Assembly: GCF_000003855.2 (NCBI RefSeq)
Contig: NW_003101660.1
Coordinates: forward strand, 248,001 to 312,000
From: Blastomyces gilchristii SLH14081
Taxonomy: Eukaryota > Ascomycota > Eurotiomycetes > Onygenales > Ajellomycetaceae
Length of the DNA stretch: 64,000 nt
Direction of reading: 5' to 3'
Shown here: positions 12,034-23,409 of the stretch, piece after piece
How the letters are laid out: the number at the start of each line of letters is the position of its first letter
How positions within the stretch are numbered: position 1 is the first letter of the stretch
Notes under the pieces: model-generated
Told to the model about the DNA's origin: nothing
Database searches by the model: none
The model's input: the letters and a program-made list of their open reading frames with translations, nothing else
Program-made: the position numbers and the translations under genes

Positions 12034-13103
12034 TGGGCTAACCTTTTCAATACCTTGCTCGATTTTTTCCAATTTTCGCTTCTCTCGTTTTCTCATGCTG
12101 GCCCTGAGTTTATCTTCCCCCTCTCTAGTGATTTTTAGTGTTTCTGTCCCTGCTCAGTATCTGACTGCTCGTTTTCTTCTCATATGTTGGCTCTTTTTCT
12201 TTTTGATATATCTGGATTTTCTTAGGGCACCGTCCTTTTTCCCCCGATTTTTATTAAGTGAAATATTTCAGATCCTTCTTTTCTCTCTTTGAGATTTGTC
12301 CTTTTAGCTTTCTTTTGCGGCTTCCTTTTGTTTTTCCTTTCCTCCTTTTTTTGACCTTCCCACCTTTGTTTGTTCACACTGTTTTGTTCCAGCGATGAAG
12401 AAAAGATTGAAATTAACAATGGGAAATGTCAGTGAGAGTGAATGAGTATTACGATATCGTTTCTTGTTTTGTTTGAAACTGAACGGCTTTTTGGCCCCTT
12501 CCATGCCACATTTTATTAGCCTATAGGCTAATTGTTTTCCTTTGACTGACTGCCTTCTGTTGCTTATTCCTTTGTGTATTGTACCTTTCTTGACTTTTTT
12601 GTTTTGCGTCATATTCGACAAGTCCTCTGATTTTGTGGATGTGCGTGGTGTCCGCTGTGGTTGACCTTTTATAATTGCGATGGAAACATATTTTGTGTTG
12701 AAATTTTGCGTTTCTATATGTACTGTATATGCTAAGTTAATGCAAGAATTATTGGCTTCTTATTTATATTTTTTCTCTATATACCTTTGCGATGGGATCG
12801 AGCTTTTTATCGTTGATGTGCTGGAGAAGGGCGGTTGTAGATGTAGTGTCCTAAAGCCGGACAAACAGTGGATCACAGAAATGATCTATCTGGCAGTGCC
12901 AATTCTGCACGGGGGAACAAACAGTAGATGCTTTTTTAATTATTTTTTTCAGGGTAACCGTTATTGTAAGGCTTTTCTGCTGTTCACTGTACGGTATAAC
13001 TATGCATACAAGTACAGTACAGAGTATATGAGGACTATATATGACTTCCACCATCGTCCCGAATAGGGCCTGTTTTCACACATGCGCGCGCGCGGGTTTA
13101 CAA
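12034..13103. other. Intergenic between convergent BUD4 and PUS1
   Basis: T-rich, CTTT-rich DNA typical of overlapping fungal 3' ends. Open frames here (for example 12304-12621 on the minus strand) are Lys/Thr-rich shadows of the pyrimidine tracts. A short (CG)n run lies at about 13083-13094. I see no gene. Confidence 0.5.
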
Positions 13104-15196
13104 TCATCCGCCCTCCTCTCCACCGTTGACGACTTCATCCTCGGATTCGGATTCAACCTCTTTCAACGCCGCCTTCCCGCTCATGGGTGCTTTACCAGTA
13201 CCTCCGCGGGATTTGGACGCGGGTATTCCTCCCGACGTCACGTAGTGGAAGGCGCTATCTTGAAAGGTGTCAATGTGGTTGAAGAAATTCCCGAAGCTGG
13301 GTATTGTATATTGTCAGCGGTTACGTTTCGTACAGAGCAAATTTGAAGTTGCCGCTGCAAAACGGCAGAGCAAATTTGAAGTTGCCGCTGCAAAACGGCA
13401 GAGCAAAGAATAAGAGAGAGAAGCTTACGAATTTGACTCCTCCTCTTCGCGGAAGATCCGTTCATAAATCTCCCGCTGTTTGAACTCTTCAATTTCCTTC
13501 TCATACTTGGAGAAGTCTATCGGGTTCTTTCCATACTCAACCACAGTTCGTTTATTATATGAATCAAAAATGGGACGTTCGAGCAGCAGGCCTAACCCTG
13601 GCGCTTTGGGGATGGCAATTTTATGATCTTCGTACGTCTCTGGGATCCGCTGAATGTCACAGCCACAGCGCACCACCAAGGCAACCATGGCGACCATTTT
13701 CCGGATCTGATGCATCATGAAACTCTGGCCGTGGACCTTAAGACTAAGCCATTCCGTGCCGTTGATGATCAATGGATCTCGCGAGATCTTAAAGGATTTG
13801 ATGAGTCGTTTAGCGGACGCGTCGCGGAAAGATTTTTGGATGGTGTAGTTGTGGAAATTCCTTGTACCGACGTACATCCCAAGGGCATCGTTGATGCGGT
13901 CCATTCGCTCTTTTGGTATGCGATATGCCCTCTTTGCATCTAGGTAGGCCGCTCGAATCATGCGGATAGCGTCGTTGGTTGTCACTGTCTGGGCGTCTTC
14001 AGCGCTAGTGTCCTTGTTTTCATTCGTTTGGATTGATGTCTCGTTACTGGTGGGCGCATCATCTCCTTCATTAGATGGATTTAGTTTTTGTTCACCTTGG
14101 GAATCAGAGCTGTCCACAGGGCCAGTATCAGATTTAACAATTAGCGCCCGTTTCACACGGTTCCGTGTTACTTCGGGCAGTCGTTCCAGGATAGGTTGAA
14201 TATATTTCTCGTCAACTTCTTTCCAATAGGTAGCGACCTCCGCTTGCCTTTGCTTATAACCCTCTAGGTCATTCTCTTGTTCGGCGATTTCGACTAGTTT
14301 TTGACCCAAGGACGTACTAGGATGCGGTGGTAGGAAGCAGTGCGTTGGTATTAAATATTCATAAATACGTGAATCGCATAAATGATAGCTGCTGAAACTT
14401 TTATTTGTTATCTCGATGCCCCATACCCTAATTTGCGGACTGAGTTGTTCGTTTATTTTTTGCACAATATCGGAATCCTCGACAATGAGCTTTAGCGAGA
14501 CAACATTGCCAGCGGCATGAACGCCTTTATCTGTCCGAGCACATCGAACAAGGGACGACTTCTTGGGGTCTGTAGCATTTGCTTTGGAGATTGCCCCGGC
14601 TGCGACGAAAGCAGTGAATAAATCGCCTTCAATTGTCTTTTCAGTCGGGCTCCTGTAGACTATACGTTAGAATAAATATGAAGATAAAATTCGCGACGTT
14701 CAAACTGACAATTGCATTCCTTTATACCCACTACCCGAATATCCCAGCATTACAGCGACTTTCTTTTTTGGGCGTCGTTGGTCTGCTTCAATATCTTCTT
14801 TGGAGAACTCTGTAGCATAGATAGGCAGCGCTCCCTCTCCGCGCTCTAATTTACGGCGCTTCGATTCTTGGGAGGCTTCTGTCCGTGCTCTTTTATCTGT
14901 GGTTTGACGGCTTGTGATTAGTTAGTTGCGGGACACTTCATAGTATAGAATCATTTCAAACCAAAAAACTAGCAAAAGCACCTCCAAGCTTTCCTTCCCA
15001 GATCTTTTCTCTTATTCTTGCGACCTCCTTGGCTTCCTCCAGTGACATCTGATTCCATGTTTCGCTTTGTACCGCCCTCGGGGTGTGATTGTGGAAGTTC
15101 CCGTTGCTGTGAATGGTCTGGGTTGGGAACCGCCTGCTGATCCGGCGCAGGATTGCTTGAAGGAGTTTGGCCTGGAGGCTGCTGGTGGGTATCCAT
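13104..15196 (-). CDS. PUS1: tRNA pseudouridine synthase Pus1 (TruA family)
   Basis: On the minus strand I join four exons: 15196-14982, 14910-14710, 14652-13429 and 13296-13104, giving 610 residues. Each junction is GT-AG and closes in frame. Exon 2 holds the TruA start block (KVAVMLGYSGSGYKGMQL). Exon 3 holds RCARTDKGVHA with the catalytic Asp, and later the QIRKMVAMVALVVRCG block. The last exon supplies the conserved Phe-rich end (FFNHIDTFQDSAFHYVTS) and an acidic tail. From the family, Pus1 isomerises uridine to pseudouridine at several tRNA positions and in U2 snRNA. A shorter reading that stops at 13425 by retaining intron 3 would lose the conserved end. Intron 3 carries a 33-base tandem repeat. 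TFIIE-alpha is divergent with a 524-base gap. Confidence 0.9.
13335..13407. repeat. 33-bp tandem repeat inside PUS1 intron 3
   Basis: Two identical 33-base copies lie at 13335-13367 and 13368-13400, followed by the first 7 bases of a third. On the transcribed minus strand each copy contains TTTTGCAG, a good 3' splice-site sequence, so the duplication also duplicates a candidate acceptor upstream of the one (AG at 13298-13297) that restores the conserved frame. Confidence 0.9.
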
Positions 15197-15720
15197 CTTG
15201 GATATAGAAAAGGGAGGCTTCCCATAGAGCAGTTCAATTCTATCAATTCCTCAAGGGAGGAGTTCCTGTCGCAAGTTGGGGCAGTTTCGCGCTCCGCATA
15301 AAATTTAAAAATCGTGATTTAGCTCGTCAGTCCGGAGTCGCTGGTTAGTCAGCTTTGCCCTCGATCACGCCACGCTAACCCAAAACAGATAAAATGCCTC
15401 CTTCGCGGGCTCTTATTTTCTCGTCCCTCCTCTCGTATTATCGCGACGACACCACACTCTCTTCAACTAATCTCAGTTCAGTGCGAACGGAAACCCGCTA
15501 TCTACGGGAACACAGCCCTATATTTTAACCGCACCCCTTTTCAGCTTGCCGCTGCCTGGGATGCGAAGAATGATGATTTCAAGATAAGCTAGAGCCACCT
15601 TGAACGGAGAGCCCGTGCCAGCCCGTCCATCGTCAGGCGGCCACCGAGCTGCAGTTGAGCAAGACGTATATCAACTCGTCCGAGACTGTCGATTGGCGTA
15701 ATATCCGCCCAGCAACAGCT
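15197..15720. promoter_or_regulatory. Divergent promoter of PUS1 and TFIIE-alpha
   Basis: A 524-base region between two divergent start codons. It must hold both promoters; no canonical TATA box stands out. It includes small antisense frames that show no conserved features. Confidence 0.5.
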
Positions 15721-17166
15721 ATGGATCTCGCAAGCAGCCTTATTCGCACTGTCGTGCGCGCTTTCTACGAGACTCGCCACATTCTCGTGATTGATGCTCT
15801 TTTCATACACTCAGTGTATGATTCCTTCAATCTCGCGAATTTCTATAGAATCTCTAGCTAACGTATCTTGTAGCCTTCATGCGGAGGACCTCGCACATCT
15901 TCTTGGAATGCAACAGAAGGACCTGCGCAAGCTCTGTGCTCGTTTGCGTGAAGACCGCCTCATTGCAGTGTATGGGAGATGTCTCCATGAAAAAAATCTT
16001 TGCCTAACCTTAGAGCTAACTTTGTATCCAGTCATTCAAGGCCTGAGATTCGAGATGGCCAAACTCGCCCAGTGAACCGTGAATACTACTATATACCACT
16101 CTACCCTGTTGTGGACGCTATCAAATATCGTGTTTCCCGTCTCACCTCGATTATTAAATCGCAATATACTCCTACTGCAGACAGGAAGGAATATGTTTGC
16201 ATAAGATGTGGTGCTGAATGGACTCAGTTGGAAGTTCTAAGCCGGATCGGGCCAGAAGGCTTTGAGTGCCATCGATGCGGAGCTACACTAGAAAGAGCTG
16301 ATGAGGTCGAGGGTGGGGCTGGCGCTGATCGGACTGGTCATGAGAAAAATAGCAAACTAATGGCGCAGCTGGATAAGATGTTAAAGCTGCTCAAACAGAT
16401 TGATTCTGTCGACGTCCCCGAGAATGATTTTGAGACAGCCTGGGAGCACAAAGTCGATGTTATACGAAATCAATATACCAACCCGACAAGACCAGGGGTG
16501 GCCTACACGGGCAACCGACAGGCAGCTGTTCGAGGGATATCGAAAACAGACGCTTCGTCCTTAGAAGTGTCACTTACTTCCTCAGCTGAGAAGAGTGCTG
16601 CTGAGCAAGCGGAAGAGGCAGCGCGAAAAGCTGCACTCGAGAAGCAAAACGCGCTTCCTGTTTGGCATACACAATCAACGGTTAAAACAGAAGCTGGCAA
16701 TCTACGAATCAAGTCCGAGCCCAATGGAACTGCTGTTGACGCACTCGCTGTCAAATCCGAAGTAAAGGAGGAACAGAAGCCAGACATCGATGCTCTTGAT
16801 GATAAGGTTGCTGCATATTACGCTGAAATGGCGCGCGAAAAGGAAAGGGAGGCTAAAGAAGATGTGAGCTCTGCCGAGGAGTCATCAGACGAGGAAGAAG
16901 ACGAGTTCGAGGACGTTGGAGTTGCTCCTGGCGGCTCAACCTCGGCCCCAGTAGATGGTATTAAAGCTCATACATTCCCTAATGGATCACTTAAAAGGGA
17001 ACTGGAATCGGACTCAGCCAGTAGCTGTCCTCAGGCTGGTACTGCACGCCCTGATACGTCTGCAGAAGACGGCCCGTCCGCCAAGAGAGTTAAATTCGAA
17101 CCTGAAGTGAAGAAAGAAGCCGAGTCCGATGAAGACGAGGACGACGAAGAGTTCGAGGACGTCTAG
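15721..17166 (+). CDS. TFA1: Transcription initiation factor TFIIE, alpha subunit (Tfa1)
   Basis: Three exons, 15721-15815, 15874-15969 and 16032-17166, give 441 residues. Both introns use GTATG donors and close in frame. The N-terminus (residues 1 to about 90) is the TFIIE winged helix (LHAEDLAHLLGMQQKDLRKLC, then EIRDGQTRPVNREYYYIPL, which crosses the second junction). A C4 zinc ribbon follows: CIRC and, 20 residues on, CHRC. The C-terminal half is acidic, ending in runs of Asp and Glu (DEDEDDEEFEDV). From the family, TFIIE-alpha joins the RNA polymerase II pre-initiation complex, recruits TFIIH and stimulates its helicase and kinase. Motif matches are strong and the length is normal for fungi. 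Confidence 0.93.
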
Positions 17167-18858
17167 GTTACTTTACCTTCCTACTTCAAGAAATTTTGTA
17201 GCATACAATACAGGCGTATCGTGTTTCTTATCTCAACCAATTCTCTTTCTGCCAAATTTTCGCTCGCTTCTGTGCAATTATGATGCACCGCGGTGCGTCT
17301 CTTCGACACATGCCCATTCCTTTCGGATCCGCCTGGACGATGCATTCGGTTCCAACGCTCGTTGATGTGATGTTCACCAAATTTCCTAGGGGTGAAAACG
17401 AATATAAGCCCGCCGGATCTCAAAGAGAGACAGACTTCTTGACCCCATCTTTAAATGAAGTATCTCAGCAAAAATGAATAGGCCCTAGTTTCTATCCCAT
17501 TTCTGAACCTTCAGGCAAAAAAACAACTTGTGAGTTTGGTGATATTGGTGCGCACCGCACCTAAACCTTAACGAAAAGCTGCTTGCTCTACGATGTTTGT
17601 TTTCCGAACATTCTTGCCCAGCAAAGATATCACAGTGATCACAGCAGACAGGTAGACAGACAGTGATAATATTAATTAATGGAAATTCAACTACCGCTCT
17701 GGACCTGATCCTTTTGCCAACCTCTGAGGGTCCCAGCCAAGCTTTTGCGTAACGCCATCCCGCCGATCCACAAATTTTAAAACAGAATTGGCCCTAAAAG
17801 ATGACCAATGTGCCAGCCACCTTTCGGAAACAACTACAGAACAGAGAAAAGTGGCGCGCTTGAAAGTTGGCATGCATGCATTACGCTGTGCATAACGCAA
17901 AAGAAAGGGTTTCGCAAAGAAGGAGAACTTCTGTTGAGTGAACGCTTCCTTATTATTGTTTGAACTCAGGTTCGGGCACATTTGCAGCTCAGAAACACTT
18001 TGAAGATCGGCGGATTCTGAGTTCCAGAGCCGCGTGAAACTTGAAGGCGAATAATACGCCCCAGAAAAGTAAATAGCAGCGCGCATCGCGATGATCCCTG
18101 ATGGAGATGTCCCCACTTTCGTCGAAAAGTAACACGATGCGTGAAATATTGGGAGGACTTTATTTTTTATTGTCCTTGTGGCAGCTGTTGGAAACTAGAA
18201 TATTCGCCCGCTAGGGAGTTCATGCTCGATTATTTATGTCCCAGATCGGCTTGCTCCACCCGCACTTGACCATTGACCATTATTATCAGAGCAGAGAACC
18301 CATTCGGCAACTTAAGGATTATTATTCTTCTTGGGATCCCGGAAGCGATAGCTTGCTCCGGTGTTTGACTGCGGAGCATAAGGCGGGGGTGCCCATGCTT
18401 GGCTTCGTATCCCAGTCCGATAAATTATAATACGAGGCAATTCTCGCCAAAAGCGTCTCGGCGGGCCGTTGATGATCCTGGATCGGACTCCCAGGCCGAC
18501 CGGCTTGCGACGGTATGTAGCTCCATCGCCTCTGGCCTCGCGTGGAACTCGGGAACCGGCCCGGCGGATGGGCAAAATTGATTGAACGTGGGGCCGTTTG
18601 GCCTGTGTTCGATACTGTTGCTCACACCAGCCCAGGAAAGTGTGGTTTGAAGATCGGACTTTCCACCAGGACAGCGAGATTTCCAGCGTCAGATATTGAT
18701 GAACTCTTTTGGAAAAGAAAGAAAAACATCTCCATGCTGATAACGTGGGTAGGCGGGCGAACAATATGATTATTTTGAAACTCGAGACATAAACTTTAAA
18801 CTACTCCTACATCTTTCAACTGACTCCTGAGTTGATATCGTGAAACTCTAACTAGTTA
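17167..18858. other. Intergenic between TFIIE-alpha and the aldoxime dehydratase gene
   Basis: A 1.7-kb gap. It contains minus-strand frames of 141 codons (17691-18116) and 150 codons (18312-18764) without recognisable domains or good splice partners. The block about 18340-18700 is more GC-rich than its flanks and may be relic coding DNA, but I cannot identify it. Confidence 0.4.
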
Positions 18859-19938
18859 CTATGTAGCGCCCAAAGAAACCAGCATCCCAGAATTCTCATG
18901 GCACCCAAGGTATTCGAACAATTGTTGCTCCGGCTTTAGAACCAATACTTCGTGGAACAGACGCAGGCTGATATTGTTGTCCAGCGACTTCGCGTACTTC
19001 AAGAAGCCCCCAAAAATATTAATATGCGTCTGATGGCTTTTGCTCCATCCTTCCAGTGAGCTAAGGTCGTCAAAGAAAGCAAGGCCAAAAGTCCTTTCCT
19101 TATCAGCTTTGTGAGAGACAGGATCGACAATGTCCATGAACCGACAGCTATAGCACCCCACATCTTCGCCATGGTCGCGAAGAAAGTCCATCCCTTTGGT
19201 GAGGACGGGATGCATGGTTTCGACATACAACTTTCGCTCCTCAGGGCGAGTGTTCGACCAGTCTTGACCCGAGCGAATGACTGCGAAGTTTTGCTTGCCG
19301 CCCACGCGGATACGGCGTCGTAGAACAGAGTTCGTGGGCTTGTTCGCTGTGTTGCCGCTCTCACCCACGAGCTCATCCGTTTGTGCGATGGGTAAACGGT
19401 CGCGCATGCTACCCCAAAACACATGTTCCCTGAGAGGACCACTGACACTTTCGCTCATATGTGCCGCACCCTCTGGGACTTCGTTGTCTGAAAAGACGGT
19501 TTCGAACCGATCAATTGTCGGGAAAAATACCTCTAGAAACCACCCGTGGCGCTGTGTTTCAGGGTCCAGCGTATCCCACCAGGTCTGGAATCCGCTGGTA
19601 GTTGCCCATTCCGTGTAAGATCCCTTATCAGGCCAGTAAGCAAGGACAGCAATGTTGTATGCCCCCCGATTATCAGTCACGGATGCTGACTCCCAAAACG
19701 ATGGCTTCTTCCCAGCAGCAGTTGGATTGTTGATAAATCCCGACACCGTGGACATTGCTAATCCGTCTTCATCGGTGGGTGTGGAGTACTGGGCACCGAC
19801 GACTGCCATAACTAGGTCCTTTGTGCATTTTGGGAACCGGGCAGAGTACGCTGGGAAGGGCGGATTAAAATTCGGTGGCGTGTTAACGGGCCTCGTCCTC
19901 TCTTGCAGGAGATGTTCAGGGATAGCAGACTCGAGCAT
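18859..19938 (-). CDS. Haem-containing aldoxime dehydratase (phenylacetaldoxime dehydratase family)
   Basis: A single-exon gene of 359 residues if the start is the Met of MLESAIPEHL; the frame continues 63 codons further up but that part lacks family features. Family residues can be placed by comparison with bacterial OxdRE: Arg179 in GSMRDRLP, Ser223 in VIRSGQDW (catalytic Ser), His305 in HQTHINIF (proximal haem ligand) and His329 in LRLFHEV (catalytic His). The family dehydrates aldoximes to nitriles at a ferrous haem, and fungi carry it as a cytosolic detoxifying or catabolic enzyme. No nitrilase or amidase is visible nearby, so the fate of the nitrile is unknown. The gene is divergent from a seven-helix membrane protein. 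The residue assignments are by motif, not alignment. Confidence 0.85.
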   Translation of the reverse strand: MLESAIPEHLLQERTRPVNTPPNFNPPFPAYSARFPKCTKDLVMAVVGAQYSTPTDEDGLAMSTVSGFINNPTAAGKKPSFWESASVTDNRGAYNIAVLAYWPDKGSYTEWATTSGFQTWWDTLDPETQRHGWFLEVFFPTIDRFETVFSDNEVPEGAAHMSESVSGPLREHVFWGSMRDRLPIAQTDELVGESGNTANKPTNSVLRRRIRVGGKQNFAVIRSGQDWSNTRPEERKLYVETMHPVLTKGMDFLRDHGEDVGCYSCRFMDIVDPVSHKADKERTFGLAFFDDLSSLEGWSKSHQTHINIFGGFLKYAKSLDNNISLRLFHEVLVLKPEQQLFEYLGCHENSGMLVSLGAT

Positions 19939-20673
19939 TTTGTGCTTTGTGCGGGGTAAACTCTTCGAGTGAGATAATGGAAAGCAGTCTTCGATAAAAT
20001 CACGAGTTGTTGGTGTTCCACGATTTTTCACGTCACTACAGCCCAATAAAAGATGGGCGTCTGGTATTAATAGGGGGGTCCTCTGGAGCACAATAAAGAG
20101 ATCCCCGCTTCTGGTGGACAGAGCCAATGGTTCTATGGGTATTTAGGAAGACTGTCGCCATCCGCTTGGGATTCCCTCAGAGCCTCTCGGTGTGATAGGC
20201 CTGTCAGGGTCCGCCTGAAGGGGTTTGAGTTTGCGATTCAAGCCACTCAGCTAAGTCAGCTTACTCCGTCTCACGAGAAAGGCCCCTTGTTTCTTCCACA
20301 ACGGCTCCATAAACCGGGAAGAGGCTCGGACCGGAGAGGTTGACCGTTGCTGCGCTAAAAATTAGCCTATACTTGATGGAGAGGGTGGATTTTGCTAACA
20401 GGAATAATAATTTTTGTAAGGAGACTACTTACTTGATATGCAAAAGCTGGTGGGCAGTGGGGGCAAACAGGAATGGTTTCGTTAAAAACCCCCTTTCACA
20501 CCACTCCCCTCAGCCCAGCCATTCCTGAGGGAATGGATTTCACTTTCTATGTAAAAGGATCTGCTACCCGCCGAGGACATGTTGGCGTACCCAACCGGAA
20601 CTCCGAGCTATATATAATATGCGGCCCTCCTCCTCAGTGAGGGTTCCACTCCGTTCGTTCAATTTCGTTGACG
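19939..20673. promoter_or_regulatory. Shared upstream region of the aldoxime dehydratase and seven-helix genes
   Basis: A 735-base divergent region. Apart from a TATA-like box near the plus-strand gene I see no recognised operator. Any regulator binding here could coordinate both genes. Confidence 0.45.
20609..20618 (+). promoter_or_regulatory. TATA-like box
   Basis: TATATATAAT lies 56-65 bases before the start codon of the seven-helix membrane protein, a plausible TATA position for a gene with a short leader. Confidence 0.4.
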
Positions 20674-22220
20674 ATGGCGACACCGTTCCAGACTGAAGCA
20701 TGGACCGAGTATGGCATCGGGCTGCTTATTTTATTGATCAGAATAATCTACCGATGCAGGCTTATTGGTCGAGAATGGGATGGAGATGACTACTTCGCTG
20801 TTCTCGCAGTTCTCTTTTGGACGGTATGATGACAGCTTCCCTGGTTCGCGTCTTATTTTATTTTTATTTTATTTTTGACCAGAGAATTGACGCGAACATT
20901 AGGCTGAGTTGTGCATGCTCGAATTAATCGGTAAAAGAAAGCATTATACAGTGACCTGCCGAATTATCATTTCTAATACGTTTCCCCAGGTCAATATATG
21001 GCTCAACGACTGGAATTAATGACGAAATCGCCCTCAAGCTTACAGAGGAACAGAAACGACGGATGGTTATTGGCACCAAATGTCTGCTTGCAGGCTGGTG
21101 TCTATATGTCACGCTGATCTGGTGCCTCAAGGCGTGCATGCTATTCCTCTTTAACAGGCTCACGTCAGTCTTTATTCTGCTTTCAAATATCTCACGTCTG
21201 GTTATTGACCTTGCTGTGCTTTCAGCCTGAACCTTCGCCAGCAACGTGCAGTTACAATAACTGCCGTTACCTGCGTTTTGGCCTACATCGCGACAATTAT
21301 TGTCATTCTAACCCGATGTTATCCAATTCAGAAGGTCTGGCAGATTTATCCATATCCTGGTGGTAAGTCTGCTGAACCAAATCGCTGTTTAGAAAAGAGA
21401 ACTAATGCATGCGGCAAGATGCTTGTGCACTAAACATCCCCAATTACCTGGCCTTGGTTACGACCAATGTGACGTATGTCCACCCTCCGAAAATTTCCCC
21501 TCCTTGGACTTTTGCTGATTATCGAAGGACTGATATCATGATTATTTACATTCCCCTTCCATTACTGTGGAAAGTAAAGCTTCCATTACGACGGTATGAA
21601 TGCAGACCTGTCCGCTCTACATATGCACAAACAGCGGCTCACGTCCTAATGATAGAAAACTTCTGTTCGGGGCGTGGCTTTGCTCTGGGGTTTTTATCGT
21701 CATAGCTACTCTCCTGCGCTGCATTATTTGCCTACAGGACGTCGCGTCAATCAACCTTGGAACTATCTGGTCAATTCGAGAAACTGTAAGATAACACTTC
21801 CAAGGTCACGCGGTTGAACCGTTTGGTGGAAAAGAAACATAACTCTTAACGCGTTTGTCGTAAATATAGTTTGTCGCCATAATTGCAGTCAATGTCCCCG
21901 TCCTAAAACCTCTATTCACCAAAACCGTCCGCCTGGCGACGACATCAACGGGCCGAAGCGCCAAGACCACAACCACCGGTACTCACGAACTCACCCGGAT
22001 TCAGAGGAAAGAAAAGCAGAACCGGATCCGGATTGAGATGGGCCTGACAACAATGGACGATAATAGCGAAGAGCGGATCGTGCAGAGCTTTGATCCGAAT
22101 TCAAAGAACAATGACTATGTGATCTCGGCGGGCAGCATTGAGACCCTCGACAGGGACGACAGAGAGCCGGCTGAGATTCACGTTACGACGACATATAACG
22201 TTTCCCAAAACTACGCATAA
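20674..22220 (+). CDS. Seven-helix fungal 'rhodopsin-domain' integral membrane protein (possibly frameshifted)
   Basis: Eight exons are visible: 20674-20823, 20903-20930, 20990-21163, 21226-21362, 21419-21473, 21528-21593, 21656-21785 and 21870-22220. Exons 3-8 and 1-2 join cleanly, but the exon 2 to 3 junction is one base short with the only GT-AG pair available. Restoring one base would give about 363 residues. The family pattern is clear: an N-terminal helix ending in WDGDDYFAVLAVLFW, then KCLLAGWCLYVTLIWCLKACM, a DAC motif after helix 4, YIPLPLLWKVKLPLRRK and SINLGTIWSIRETFV, then a hydrophilic cytosolic tail. These proteins are widespread in ascomycetes, resemble the membrane core of Pth11-like receptors and lack a retinal role. 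Function is unassigned; a sensor or receptor is only inference. Confidence 0.7.
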
Positions 22221-23365
22221 CAATCTTAATCTGGAATCACTTGGCGTGATGACGGTGAGGGATCCTAGTAATATTGGGATCGGTGGAGACAAGAAATAGC
22301 AAAATAAACAATAGACGATAGACAAGCAGGATGCACGGCGGTTCAAGTGCTTTTTTTTTTTCCTGTTATCCGTGCTAGTGACACCATTAGGTTGGTCATC
22401 TTACTTTTGCAGGCTTGGTTTTATATGTATTTCCTTTCCTTATTTTGTAGCCATATGGGTCGATATGACTTTATCTGTTTTACTATATTGTTATTCTCTT
22501 GATAAATACGAAGATATACCACCGGAATGATTCTTCTCTGACACACCCTCCATAGCTTCGAGTGGATGGCACCCAATGATGCAAGATAGAACTTCTCAGT
22601 ATCGACTGTCGGCACTTGCAAACCGTTCCTCATATACCAGAGTGTACGAAGCAAAGCATGCATCAGCCAAACAACACCGCGTTGATGCGTGAGTTTTCCT
22701 AACAGCGGATGACTAGACTGAGGGATTTTCCAGAAAAGATGGCCAGAGCAAGACTTTGATACCTCTCTTGCTATCTGTTCCATGTTGTCCTGATTAGTGA
22801 ATTGACTGGATAAAACTAGAGCTCAAAGTTGCCAGGTGCAAAAAGAAGAAATATATATGTATATATATATACATATGTTGGGAGCTATATCAAAATATGT
22901 ATCATCCGGAGAGAATTCAGTGAGGGAGCAGTTGTGGAATCTCTAGAGAAAGTTTCTTTCAATAAATGACTCCGTAGAAGTAATTTTACATACATATTTT
23001 CTGTGGTAACTAATAGTAACTAACACAAACATATGAAACATGGTCATAATTAACGCCTTGAAGCGCAACACACACACACAAACACACACACAAAAAAGGT
23101 GAGGGAGGCCAAGGACCTGAACTGAAAAGAGGGAGCGAGCTGCAGATTGCAAGATAACTATAGAAACATCCATTCCATCGGCTCTTACAGGTACAGTAAG
23201 TTGTCTGTCGGCTTAATCTCATCATCCGTAGTCAATGACGGGCTCCAAAATATCAAACAAAAAGAAGGTTGAAGAACAAAATAGAGCTCATACAATGGAA
23301 AAGAACAAGACATCCGTTCAAACCATATACATCTGAAAGAGAAAACGGAGGAAACGGAGGGAGGG

Positions 23366-23409
<44 letters not shown>

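Noticed and set aside
17691..18764. Minus-strand frames of 141 and 150 codons
   Set aside because: No recognised domain, no consistent splice signals, and they overlap competing frames on the other strand.
19939..20127. 63-residue upstream extension of the aldoxime dehydratase
   Set aside because: The family starts at the MLES-type sequence; the extension shows no targeting or family signature.
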